Of a stretch of 64,000 bases of DNA, positions 12,901-19,949 are shown one piece after another. Position 1 is the first letter of the stretch. Each line of letters starts with the position of its first letter. The stretch covers positions 88,344,793 to 88,408,792 of the forward strand of contig OX235273.1 of NCBI GenBank assembly GCA_944472155.2, given 5' to 3'. This DNA comes from Trichobilharzia szidati. Lineage: Eukaryota; Platyhelminthes; Trematoda; Strigeidida; Schistosomatidae. The translations under genes and the position numbers were made by a program. The notes beneath the pieces are model-generated. The model worked only from the letters and a program-made list of their open reading frames with translations, was not told where the DNA came from and ran no database searches.

Positions 12901-13779
12901 CAGAAGACATGAAAAGATTAGCTGTCTTCGATCATAGGTGTCTGCGTTCTATCTCCCGCGTGAAGTGGTATAATAAGGTGAGCAATATTGAGGTTAGGCG
13001 TCGAGTGCTAGGTAAGGCGGGGAAATCAATCGACGAGACTGTGAAATTACTTCGACTGAGATGGTTAGGACATGTGCTACGTATGCCTAGTCATCGCCTT
13101 CCTCGACGGGCAATGTTAGCTGATATAGGGTCAGGCTGGAAAAGAGCTAGCGGCGGTCAAACCAAAACATGGCACCAATCAATGAAATCCACAACAGTTA
13201 ATCTAAGCCACGTAGGAAGATGTAGACTTCCTGGTTGGGGCCCTCGGGATGGTAAAAACCAATGGTTGGAAACAATTGGCGACATGGCTCAAAATCGTTC
13301 TCAGTGGCGCAGATGCATCCACTCCTTGTGACTTATGATTTCCAATTAAACTTTTGTTCTCCGTTATTACTATTCCTTTGTCTCACACCACTGTTTACTG
13401 TCTATATTTTACATTTCTTCTACTTCCTTCTCTTGCTTTGCGTGCTACATGGATTGTGGCGACTTGAACTGCCGCACATATGTGCAAAGTTCTATGTCGA
13501 AAACCGACCGACCGACCGACCGACCGAATGGTTTAAATGAGACTAATTATGAATCAATATTTATTATTTCGTTCAAAAAATTAAATAATTCTTCTTATCA
13601 TGTACTATTTTTAGGTGAAAGAATATATTCATCCGGATAAATTTGACTATTGGGCAAAAGTTGGCAATGAAATGGGATTTTTATACACAGCTAGTGGACC
13701 GTTAGTACGGTCATCCTATCGAGCTGGTGAATACTACATTAAAAATATTATAGACCAAAGAAAACGTAAAAGTTTGTAA
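3576..13779 (+). CDS. LIAS: Lipoyl synthase, C-terminal 251 aa in four exons
   Basis: Radical-SAM enzyme that inserts two sulfurs into octanoyl groups on the H protein and 2-oxoacid dehydrogenase E2 subunits, in mitochondria. Exons: 3576-3771, 5199-5346, 7310-7556, 13615-13779; every junction has AG/GT borders and the frame carries through (196+148+247+165 = 756 nt). Visible signatures: [12 protein letters not shown], the CxxxCxxC cluster motif for the SAM-binding [4Fe-4S]; [78 protein letters not shown]; and the terminal [14 protein letters not shown], which carries the RSSY serine ligand of the auxiliary cluster. The first auxiliary cluster cysteines and the targeting peptide are upstream of the window; the human protein is 372 aa. 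AATAAA overlaps the stop codon (13778-13783). The last intron holds a full-length RTE LINE in sense orientation, ending 90 bp before the final exon. Confidence 0.95.
3932..3961. repeat. (AT)n microsatellite
   Basis: Uninterrupted TA repeat of about 15 units inside the LIAS intron. Confidence 0.9.
4507..4990 (-). mobile_element. LINE 3' fragment (RT C-terminal tail) with (AAT)n tail
   Basis: On the minus strand an open frame from about 4930 to 4531 translates as a typical endonuclease/RT LINE tail: [57 protein letters not shown], and [15 protein letters not shown]. Past the stop it ends in an (AAT)n run (plus strand ATTATTATTATTG, 4512-4525), the usual simple-repeat 3' end of such elements. 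RT catalytic blocks are absent, so this is a 5'-truncated insertion. It differs in sequence from the RTE family at 9743. Confidence 0.8.
5984..6340 (-). mobile_element. RTE LINE 3' fragment with (CAGA)n tail
   Basis: Reverse complement of the last 350 bases of the RTE at 9743-13525: the coding end (TGTAGACTTCCTGGTTGGGG, CTCAAAATCGTTCTCA), the same 3' UTR (CTTCTACTTCCTTCTCTTGC, ACTTGAACTGCCGCACATAT) and the same terminus GTTCTATGTCGAAAA. It ends in (CAGA)n, whereas the full-length copy ends in (ACCG)n. Confidence 0.9.
7020..7120 (-). repeat. tRNA-like SINE head, degenerate
   Basis: On minus: TTTAGTGGTTAAATAGTG (A-box like) then AGACTCAATCC (B-box like) about 35 bases further on, within a tRNA-sized segment. 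The stems are imperfect, so a functional tRNA is unlikely. Confidence 0.4.
7557..9355 (+). other. LIAS last intron, left part
   Basis: Starts GTAAAAAA. No gene or known repeat recognised. A locally GC-richer stretch at about 8380-8530 (GCGGCCATGGACGG, CCCACCCATCTGACGGGTTAGG) looks like part of an unidentified interspersed repeat. Confidence 0.5.
9356..9545 (+). repeat. tRNA-derived SINE, family A (LINE-type 3' end)
   Basis: The head (9356-9431) closes with a 7-bp acceptor-like stem, GTGCGTC/GACGCAC, and has A-box (TGGCACAGTGGTTAGGACTC) and B-box (GGTTCTATCCC) pol III promoter motifs. The body (ACCTGATATCTATGGTCGGC) leads to a 3' end, CTGAAAATTCCATACCTGTA, that is also found at the 3' end of the LINE at 56250-56875. 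A second copy is at 33374. Retrotransposed by LINE machinery (inference from the shared tail). Confidence 0.8.
9549..9570. repeat. (AT)n microsatellite
   Basis: About eleven AT units at the 3' end of the SINE. Confidence 0.85.
9575..9729 (+). repeat. SINE family B, degenerate
   Basis: Carries GGTCACTGGTTCGCACC (B-box like) and the family B body GAGCGACCAGGTAGTATCGTTAACATTCAC. It forms the left flank into which the RTE element inserted. Confidence 0.5.
9730..9742. repeat. Target-site duplication of the RTE, left copy
   Basis: GAATGGTTTAAAT, repeated exactly at 13526-13538 on the far side of the RTE element. Confidence 0.9.
9768..13331 (+). pseudogene. RTE endonuclease-reverse transcriptase, one in-frame TAG
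   Basis: One reading frame of 1188 codons broken only by TAG at 10503-10505. The first in-frame ATG is at 9903. The N-terminal part has AP-endonuclease blocks: FNVRTL, VSETRIQ (catalytic Glu), then after the stop [22 protein letters not shown] (Asp/Asn), [10 protein letters not shown] and DTDHALV (Asp/His). The RT part has [51 protein letters not shown] and YADD at about 12503, all catalytic aspartates present. The C-terminal tail has [10 protein letters not shown] and a QWRRCIHSL end. The stop lies inside the endonuclease domain between its Glu and Asp motifs. Whether it is suppressed or a point mutation cannot be told here; a point mutation is likelier. Confidence 0.9.
13503..13525. repeat. 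(ACCG)n 3' tail of the RTE
   Basis: Nearly six copies of ACCG directly after the element terminus TTCTATGTCGAAA and before the right-hand target duplication. Confidence 0.9.
13526..13538. repeat. Target-site duplication of the RTE, right copy
   Basis: GAATGGTTTAAAT, identical to 9730-9742. Confidence 0.9.
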
Positions 13780-13783
13780 TAAA
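13778..13783 (+). promoter_or_regulatory. Possible poly(A) signal of LIAS overlapping its stop
   Basis: AATAAA formed by the last two bases of the TAA stop (13777-13779) and the next four bases. If used, the 3' UTR would be only tens of bases. Other downstream signals cannot be ruled out. Confidence 0.4.
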
Positions 13784-14340
13784 CAGTGAACATAATGCCA
13801 ATCAGTATTTGCAGTACTTTTCCTTATTCATCCAAAATCACTTTACTTTCGATCTAGATTTGTATAGAATATATATATATATATATATACCAATGATGTA
13901 GAGCTATCTTTTCTTATCTTATCACTTCATTCAACACTCCTTACTATTTTTTAGTCAATGTTGGTATGAATATGTAAGTAACCAAGATACAATTCGTCTT
14001 ACAATACTTGACTTTTCAGTTGAAATAATTACAGCACATTTATGTTTTGCTGAGTTTCTGTTTTCTGTACTTCGAATGAAAAAATGTAAATTTAACGCAA
14101 AAATTTTAGCGAAGAAATTCTTATCGCTATAACTTCATTTTCATGGTCGCAAAATCATATTGACATATGGTTTAGAATAGATAAAAACATGTACGTGTAT
14201 TACGATTTTTTGAATTAGTGGTAATACTCAAGTGCGATGATATAGAGTTTAGATGATTACGAATCACAAATCTTTTGAAAGAAGAATGGATAAGGAAAGG
14301 TCAATACAAGGCACACTAGACACGAGTAAATAAATGGTTA
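13780..14340. other. LIAS 3' flank, no gene
   Basis: AT-rich, with an (AT)n tract at 13869-13889. Nothing else recognised. Confidence 0.5.
13869..13889. repeat. (AT)n microsatellite
   Basis: About ten AT units. Confidence 0.85.
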
Positions 14341-14341
14341 T

Positions 14342-14697
14342 TTTAGATAGTTGGAGGCAATCGGCAGGAAGCCTTGCCTGACCTAGGTTTCGTGCTAGTT
14401 GGCACTCATCAGCAAGGTGTATCTGCAACCTTGAAAGAACTCATGTCCCTTCCGAGATTCGATCCCACGTCACCCAGTGCTGCAGTCAAAGACGCGACCA
14501 CTGAGCTATTCGGGCTCGCGATTGACCTCCTGTAGGACTGTAGTGGGTACTTTGATTGGACACTAGGAACTAGTGTGACGTGTCTAGTCTTTTTTTTGGT
14601 GCAGACTGAATTCTATCAGTCAGGTTTGCAATGCGGCCACCATTCTAGGTAGCTCGCCATCATGGTTCTCATTGATTTGATGATATTAGGTAGTTGG
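14342..14697 (-). repeat. Sm-alpha-like tRNA-headed repeat with hammerhead, copy 1
   Basis: Read on minus from 14697: leader CCAACTACCTAATATC, about 150 bases shared with copy 2, then a tRNA-like head (TAGCTCAGTGGTCGCG as A box, GGGATCGAATCTC as B box), then a hammerhead ribozyme and a tail ending CCAACTATCT. The same motif opens and closes the unit, which suggests it was cut from a tandem (concatemeric) array of about 340-350 bp units. Schistosome Sm-alpha repeats are known to have this architecture. Confidence 0.85.
14371..14420 (-). ncRNA. Hammerhead ribozyme (type I), copy 1
   Basis: Minus strand: CTGATGA at 14412-14406, stem II GTGC/GCAC with loop CAACTA, GAAA at 14391-14388, then the palindromic ACCTAGGT as a minimal stem III, and GTC as cleavage triplet. 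Stem I (CCTTG before the core, CAAGG after) is separated from GTC by an extra AGG, which should hurt cleavage. The conserved core and stem II are perfect. The stem II/loop layout matches the known Schistosoma hammerhead. Confidence 0.85.
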
Positions 14698-14975
14698 AAT
14701 AGTAACGTCTCTGACCGCAGCACTGGGTGACGCGGGTTCGAATCTCAGGTTGCAGATACGTCTTGCTGATGAGTATCAACTAGCACGAAACCTAGGTCCA
14801 AGGCTTCCTGCCGATTGCCTCCAACTATCTAATATCGTCAAATCAATGTGCACCGTGATGACGAGCTACATAGAATGGTGGCCACATTGCAAACCTGACT
14901 GATAGAATTCAGTCTACACCAAAGAAAAAGGACTAGACACGTCACACTAGTTACTAGTGTCTAATCAAAATGATT
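14698..14975 (+). repeat. Sm-alpha-like hammerhead repeat, copy 2 (inverted to copy 1)
   Basis: Plus-strand copy starting inside the tRNA-like head (CAGCACTGGGTGACGCGGGT with B box GGTTCGAATC), then the hammerhead, then the tail CCAACTATCTAATATCGTCA which continues into the leader of a second unit (AATGGTGGCCACATTGCAAA and on to ACTAGTGTCTAATCAAAA near 14969). With copy 1 it forms a large inverted repeat of about 150-bp arms (14545-14697 against 14820-14970) that could fold into a hairpin. Confidence 0.8.
14757..14806 (+). ncRNA. Hammerhead ribozyme (type I), copy 2
   Basis: CTGATGA 14766-14772, GAAA 14787-14790, stem III palindrome ACCTAGGT, GTC 14796-14798. Here stem I is good (CTTG 14762-14765 with CAAG 14799-14802, directly after GTC), but stem II is weakened: GTAT against GCAC leaves one mismatch and a wobble. 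It is the mirror image of the defect in copy 1. Confidence 0.85.
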
Positions 14976-15883
14976 ATTTTATTGAGAGAAATGTGAATTT
15001 GTCAGGTCGAATCCAGTAAAATGAAAAAATAGGCAAAGTTAACAATTATCATCGAAAATGAAATGAAATATTAGAATATGATAGCATAAGTTGAGGTTAA
15101 AATAAAGCAACTGTAGTTGCACACCTTTTGGAAAATTTCCTCTAATGTAACAAGTAACTTCGAAAGGTGAATTAGTGACTGTGTGGTCGTGGTCCACAAC
15201 ACGTAAAATAGAAGAATTAACGACTCTACACATTCCGGTTGACCAAGCTGCGAAGTACTCTCGAGCGAAATCGCATACATATTTTTTGACTAACGTCCTA
15301 AAAGTGTAGGTAAACAAGACATAAGTGGTGCATGTGATGTTGAATAGACTTAATAACACCCACATCAGTAAACAACTTGAATATGTTGATTTTAGAATTG
15401 CAGCAAAAATGTGTTTTTTTTTATTGATTTCATCAGACAGTATTGTAGTAATGAATTGACAGTATTATCTTAATAAAATGCTGATACTATGAAACCAAGC
15501 TTCCGAATGCTGAACAGGAGAAAATTCCTCATTGACACCAAAAATAATATGAAGTTCACAAAACTATGTCCTCCGTATTTGATGTTCTTTCATTCTATTC
15601 CACCTTATAGTATCATATTCTAAAATAACCATAGTTAATTCCTGTTGCTTTCCAGCTTATTGCAATTTCGACAGAATTTAGCCCTATCAATTATTTACGT
15701 ATATGTGCACTGTATTTCGTGTCCACTATTAGGTATTTCCACTTTTAATCAACTTGTGATTCGTATTCATCATACCGATTATTATTGTACTTCAGTATTT
15801 TCCTTTCCTATTGAAATCACAACATGCAACCTACTTAAAAAGTATATTTGTAGAATCTCAGCGAAATTGAAATAAATAATACC

Positions 15884-15948
15884 AACATTTCGTTCGGCAA
15901 ACTGGTCCGAACTTCATCACAGAATTTAATCAAAATTAAAATAACGAA

Positions 15949-15998
<50 letters not shown>

Positions 15999-16040
15999 CA
16001 AGGACATGTCTTTAAAATCCTTGTCCAATCATATGAGGCA
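15884..16040 (-). repeat. PLE-type hammerhead repeat, copy 1 (mutated core)
   Basis: On minus: ATTTTGATTAAATTCTGTGA, core GTGATGA (first C changed to G), perfect stem II GTTCG/CGAAC, then GAAATG. The flank, including an (AT)n tract and ACAAGGACATGT, is shared with 19640-19775 on +. PLEs are known to carry such hammerheads; here the core is broken. Confidence 0.65.
15952..15996. repeat. (AT)n microsatellite
   Basis: More than 20 AT units inside the hammerhead repeat; the other copy (19671) has the tract at the same place but shorter. Confidence 0.9.
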
Positions 16041-16314
16041 TGAATATTCATCAAAACAAAATTGCATGAACTGTGATCAAAATTTGACCAAGGAATTATA
16101 ATTATTCGTTTAATTTCGTGATATACTGTAAACGGTATGTACTTTTGCAACACACTTTAGTGATCACGTTCTACTAAAATTTCTGGTCATAGGTAACTGA
16201 ATATGAAAAATGTATGTATGCGATATGCAATAGTATGTATGAATGGGGGAACAATTATCTACCATTTGTGAGCTTTTTCATAGGAAAATATAAATATACC
16301 CATTAAGACATTGA

Positions 16315-16482
16315 AATAAGAACAAATTAGTTCAGCGAAGAGTCTCTTTTCGGCGAATTCATTCACTTAGCTGTACAGTCGCAAATATATATACAATTAT
16401 TTTGTGTGTGTGTGTACATTAGGTTTGTCAAAATCAAAATAACAGTTAGTGTGGGTTGTTGATTATATCATCAAGATAATGA
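16315..16482 (+). repeat. Left inverted arm of the PLE
   Basis: Starts AATAAGAACAAATTAGTTCA and ends ATCATCAAGATAATGA. The reverse complement occurs at 18530-18697. Confidence 0.88.
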
Positions 16483-16746
16483 AGAAGTTAAAGTGTGTGA
16501 TTAATACTCAAAGTTGTAACTAAGTGGGGTGAAGATTGGTAAGATGTGAGTAGAGTTACATCATCAAAATAATGAAGAAGTTAAAATGTGTGATTAATAC
16601 TCAAAGTTGTAACTAAGTGGGGTGAAGATTGGTAAGATGTGAGTAGAGTTACATCATCAAAATAATGAAGAAGTTAAAATGTGTGATTAATACTCAAAGT
16701 TGTAACTAAGTGGGGTGAAGATTGGTAAGATGTGAGTAGGGTTACG
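16468..16746. repeat. Three 93-bp tandem repeats in the PLE 3' region
   Basis: Units start at 16468, 16561 and 16654, each beginning TCATCAA and containing GTGTGATTAATACTCAAAGT and GTGGGGTGAAGATTGG. The units differ by only a few bases. The first unit begins inside the left arm, so arm and array share an edge. Confidence 0.9.
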
Positions 16747-16916
16747 TAATATGGACATGTTTAGAAAGATTAGATGCTAGTGAAGGAGTTTGGAGACAAT
16801 TATGAAAATAAACTAGATAATAGGTGAAAAGATTGAATGGGTTAGTTACTAAAAATTGTTATACGAAAATTGCAAAAAATTTGATAACAAAATGTTGATG
16901 ACAAATAAACTTGGAA

Positions 16917-18563
16917 TTAAACCCACGGTAGTAGGAGGGGGTGGAGAAGTTTCTTCTGTGTGCATAACTCAGGCTTTTCCATCCAAATCGCTAAGGCTTC
17001 AGCAATACAAAGTATACGAAAGCTTGTCGATTTTGGAAGGCTTCTTTTGACTTTATAGATGACTTTGAACGACTTCTCCTTGCAAATCGAATGACCAGTG
17101 TTGAGTATATGCTCAATAATGGCGCTCCTTATTGCTCCGTTGTTACCTTTCCGTAGCCAGGCGGGATAGTGTTCTTGAACTCTTTTAGATAAAACACGCA
17201 TCGAACGACCTATATACCTCGCTCCACAAGAGCAGGTGAATTGGTAGATACACATGGAAGTGGTCAAATGCGATAGTTTATCTTTAGAGTAGTTGAAGAA
17301 CAATGGCCGGGAGGAAAATGTCAGTCGTAGTGTGGCAGCGAAGAATGTCCTTCTGAGAGCAGTAGATATCCTCTTCTTCAAGGTGTCAGCCAGAAGGTCA
17401 CCTTTGAAGGGTACATTCATGTAGACCATCTTCTTCTGCACTGTAATGGGTTGTTCTTTGTACGTCTTAGGCTTAATGTGCTTGTCTATAAAACGGGGTG
17501 GGTAGCCATTCTCGAGCAGTGTCTTCCTTAAGAGGGCGATCTCTTCCTCTATTGATTCTGGACTACAGATTTTTCGGATTCTAGTCGCCAGAGATATTAT
17601 CAAATTTCGCTTGCGACTTATTGGTACCCAACTGTAGAAGTTTGTCAATTGACCGTTCCATGTAGGTTTTCTGTGTACTGATCTGTTCAAGGTACCATCG
17701 GTCTTCTTACTTAGACGAACGTCCAGAAAGGAGATTGTCTCATTGGTTTCTTCTTCGATTGTAAATTTGATGGCAGGGTGGCAACTATTGAAAACTTGAA
17801 GAACAATATTTTGATCACAATTGTGATCGCAGATGACGAAAGTATCATCGACATACCTTTTGTATAAGAAGAATTTGTCGATGGTTGCTTTCAGCGGACC
17901 GTTTTCCAAACTTGCCATGAAAATATCAGCCAGCACCGGACCCAAAGGTGATCCCATCGCCACGCCATCTTTTTGTCTATAGAAGTTCCCATTGAATGTG
18001 AACTGGACATTTAGGGTACATCTGAGTAGGAGTTCTTTTAGCTTGGTGGTAGGTATTCCAATATCCAGGTTGTTTTCTTCCAAGTATTTGCATAGAAAAC
18101 AAATCGTCTCAGTGATAGGGACGTTTGTAAAGAGAGACTCGACGTCGAGTGAAATCATACGTTTGTCTCCCACTTTAACATCTTTGATGCAATCGATGAA
18201 TTCGAAGGTATCCCGGAGGGAATGTTTTGAAATTCGTTCTCTGACAGGTTGTAGGAGTTCTGCTAGCCATTTCGCTATTGGATGATATGGAGATCCCGAC
18301 ATGTCCAAAATAGGGCGCAGCGGAAGACCCTGTTTATGAGTTTTTGGCAATCCGTATAGTCAGGGTATTATTGAACCTGTGGGTCGAATGCTCTCGAAGA
18401 CATTTTCAGAGATAACTTGATCAGTCTTTAGCTTTCTCAAGATCTCAGTTAGTTGTTTTTCCGTCGCTTCGGTTTTGTCTTTCTCTTTTTCGAATAGTGA
18501 GAACTTATTGTTGTCTGAGAGAATCGCCATCATTATCTTGATGATATAATCAACAACCCACAC
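16917..18563 (-). pseudogene. PLE reverse transcriptase-GIY-YIG, one in-frame stop
   Basis: A single minus-strand frame from 18563 to 16917 broken only by TGA at about 18360, where related elements have a residue before LYGLPKTHK (an Arg CGA to TGA change would explain it; inference). RT blocks: PKTHKQGLPLRPI, VESLFTNVPI, GVAMGSPLGPVLAD, KRYVDDTF (catalytic Asp pair, residue about 167 of the downstream part). C-terminal GIY-YIG domain: CSCGARYIGRS with the zinc-like CxC, then KRVQEHYPAWL and FKVIYKVKR, ending LLLPWV. The N-terminal region usual for PLE RTs is missing because the frame starts inside the right arm. The copy is 5'-truncated but well preserved. Confidence 0.9.
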
Positions 18564-18697
18564 TAACTGTTATTTTGATTTTGACAAACCTAATGTACAC
18601 ACACACACAAAATAATTGTATATATATTTGCGACTGTACAGCTAAGTGAATGAATTCGCCGAAAAGAGACTCTTCGCTGAACTAATTTGTTCTTATT
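18530..18697 (-). repeat. Right inverted arm of the PLE
   Basis: Reverse complement of 16315-16482. It overlaps the first codons of the RT frame (WVVDYIIKIM is encoded in the arm). Confidence 0.88.
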
Positions 18698-18779
18698 AAA
18701 ATATAAATAATCGGGAAAATAGATTAAGCCTGATAAATTAGTGATACATACTCATTTTTTACTTATTAATCAGGACTTC

Positions 18780-19060
18780 TCATGCATCAGCTAATATCAC
18801 ACCGTCACGTCTGTTCACGCTTTTGGGATTCACCCATATTATATGTAGGGATTCTGCATACAGTCTTTCTTTATGCGAACCAAAACCTTTCTGTAGAACG
18901 TTGTTCCTATCAAAGTCAATCTTGTGTCCCATTTCTGTTTTTAGTGTAATGCAATCGCTGATTTCTTTTGTAGCTTCAAATCTACAGAGGTCCTCGGAAC
19001 CACCTTTAGACGTTCTTTTACCCTTACATTTACCTGTCTGGAAGTTTCCCATACATAAAC
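18780..19060 (-). pseudogene. GIY-YIG retroelement C-terminal relic (second PLE lineage)
   Basis: Minus-strand frame with GHKIDFDRNNVLQKG, HKERLYAESLHI and NPKSVNRRDGVILADA. This matches the segment that follows the GIY-YIG core in PLE-like proteins (pattern H-x-I-DF, then a glutamate helix, then NxxxN). Sequence and end differ from the main PLE family in this window. RT is absent. Confidence 0.5.
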
Positions 19061-19349
19061 AGTATCATAATCCCCAAATCTATCTGGTACACACAACTGT
19101 GTTGGTTGTCTTCTATTTTATCCTTACCCTTCACTAGTGATGAGCGTAAGGTGTTTGTTGCGCGAAAGTATACACTCTTATATTATGATTGTTAGGAATT
19201 CACTTTAATTCATCTGATGTTCCTTTGAGATAAGGAATCACCACGGTACTAACCCGATTCTCAGCAGCAGGTTTTTATACAATCTTTTCTTCACTTTTTA
19301 AATCTCTTTTGAAAAAAGCTTTTAAGTATTTATCTGATTCAAGAGTGGA

Positions 19350-19580
19350 GTGCGTCGGTGGCATAGCGGTTAGGACGCTCGCTGACCATGCACATGTTCC
19401 GGGATTTGGTCCCCGGCCGACGCACTCCTTTACCTCGCTAAGCCAGAAATAATGCTGGTGAAGAGGAAAGGTTGGGCATGAGACTAGCAACCCAATCCTG
19501 TAAAATAAACACTGCTACAGAAACTTCAAGCCACTAGCTTGAAGCCCTATGTTCCACTGGGGAACGTAAAGGAAAAAAAG
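19350..19580 (+). repeat. tRNA-derived SINE with family A head and a different body
   Basis: The head 19350-19425 has a perfect acceptor-like stem GTGCGTC/GACGCAC and T-arm-like CCGGG/CCCGG, as in the SINEs at 9356 and 33374. The body is unrelated to theirs: TTTACCTCGCTAAGCCAGAA, GGTTGGGCATGAGACTAGCA, and a small hairpin CTTCAAG/CTTGAAG near 19527-19547. Confidence 0.7.
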
Positions 19581-19639
19581 AGTAGACCGAACCAATTTTG
19601 ATTCCTTGTTGGTCTCTTCTACCTCAGTAACTAGGCACG

Positions 19640-19775
19640 ATTGGACAAAGATTCTAAAAACATGTCCTTGTATATATATATATATATACTTCTGTCATTT
19701 TAATTTTGATAAATTTCTCTGATGAAGTTCGGACCAGTTTATCGAGCGAAACGTTCAAATCATTTATTCCAATTA
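19640..19775 (+). repeat. PLE-type hammerhead repeat, copy 2
   Basis: Same repeat as 15884-16040 but inverted. It contains ACATGTCCTTG, an (AT)n tract (19671-19688), ATTTTAATTTTGATAAATTT and an intact hammerhead core. Confidence 0.75.
19719..19760 (+). ncRNA. PLE-type hammerhead ribozyme
   Basis: CTGATGA, then stem II GTTCG with CGAGC (5 pairs, one wobble) around an 11-base loop, then GAAA and the palindrome AACGTT as a minimal stem III before C. The motif order is that of the hammerheads described in Penelope-like elements; activity would probably need a dimer because stem III is so short (inference). Confidence 0.65.
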
Positions 19776-19949
19776 GGCTGAGATTTTATAAATGTAATTT
19801 TTACATACGTCCACTTCTCATTCGGTGCCCAATTATTGTGGAACTATTCGGTCAAATCTTGATCACAATTCATATAGAATACAATGTACTTGCTTTTATC
19901 TACTCTAAGCCGCATGTAAATATGAATTGTACAGCTCAACTGAAGAAGT

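Larger units (their letters stand above)
9743..13525 (+). mobile_element. Full-length RTE-clade LINE (SR2/SjR2-like), about 3.8 kb
   Basis: Non-LTR retrotransposon bounded by a perfect 13-bp duplication (9730-9742 and 13526-13538) and ending in an (ACCG)n tail at 13503-13525, both hallmarks of target-primed reverse transcription. Size and layout (short leader, one long endonuclease-RT frame, short 3' UTR, short tandem-repeat tail) fit schistosome RTE elements such as SR2 and SjR2; the exact family name is inference. It sits in the last LIAS intron in the same orientation as the gene. At least six 3' fragments of the same family occur elsewhere in this window (5984, 19950, 24515, 37322, 37650, 53470). 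Confidence 0.93.
14976..16284. other. Intergenic, no gene
   Basis: AT-rich. Contains a minus-strand PLE-type hammerhead repeat at 15884-16040 and a long (AT)n tract. Open frames near 15039-15365 and 15645-15875 have no recognisable domain. Confidence 0.5.
16297..18697 (-). mobile_element. Penelope-like element with 12-bp TSD and inverted arms
   Basis: Bounded by a perfect 12-bp direct repeat AAAATATAAATA at 16285-16296 and 18698-18709. Inside are two inverted arms of 168 bp, 16315-16482 and 18530-18697, nearly identical when one is reverse-complemented. The left side has 18 further bases (16297-16314) outside the arm. Between the arms lie three 93-bp tandem repeats (16468-16746) and a minus-strand RT/GIY-YIG frame. 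Inverted terminal repeats plus a short one-sided extension are a known outcome of PLE insertion, so this looks like one complete insertion event. Confidence 0.88.

Noticed and set aside
9546..13614. RTE coding sequence as part of a host gene
   Set aside because: Target duplications and LINE domain order show it is an insertion inside the LIAS intron.
16297..18697. LTR retrotransposon
   Set aside because: The terminal repeats are inverted, the RT is of Penelope type with GIY-YIG, and no gag, protease or integrase is present.
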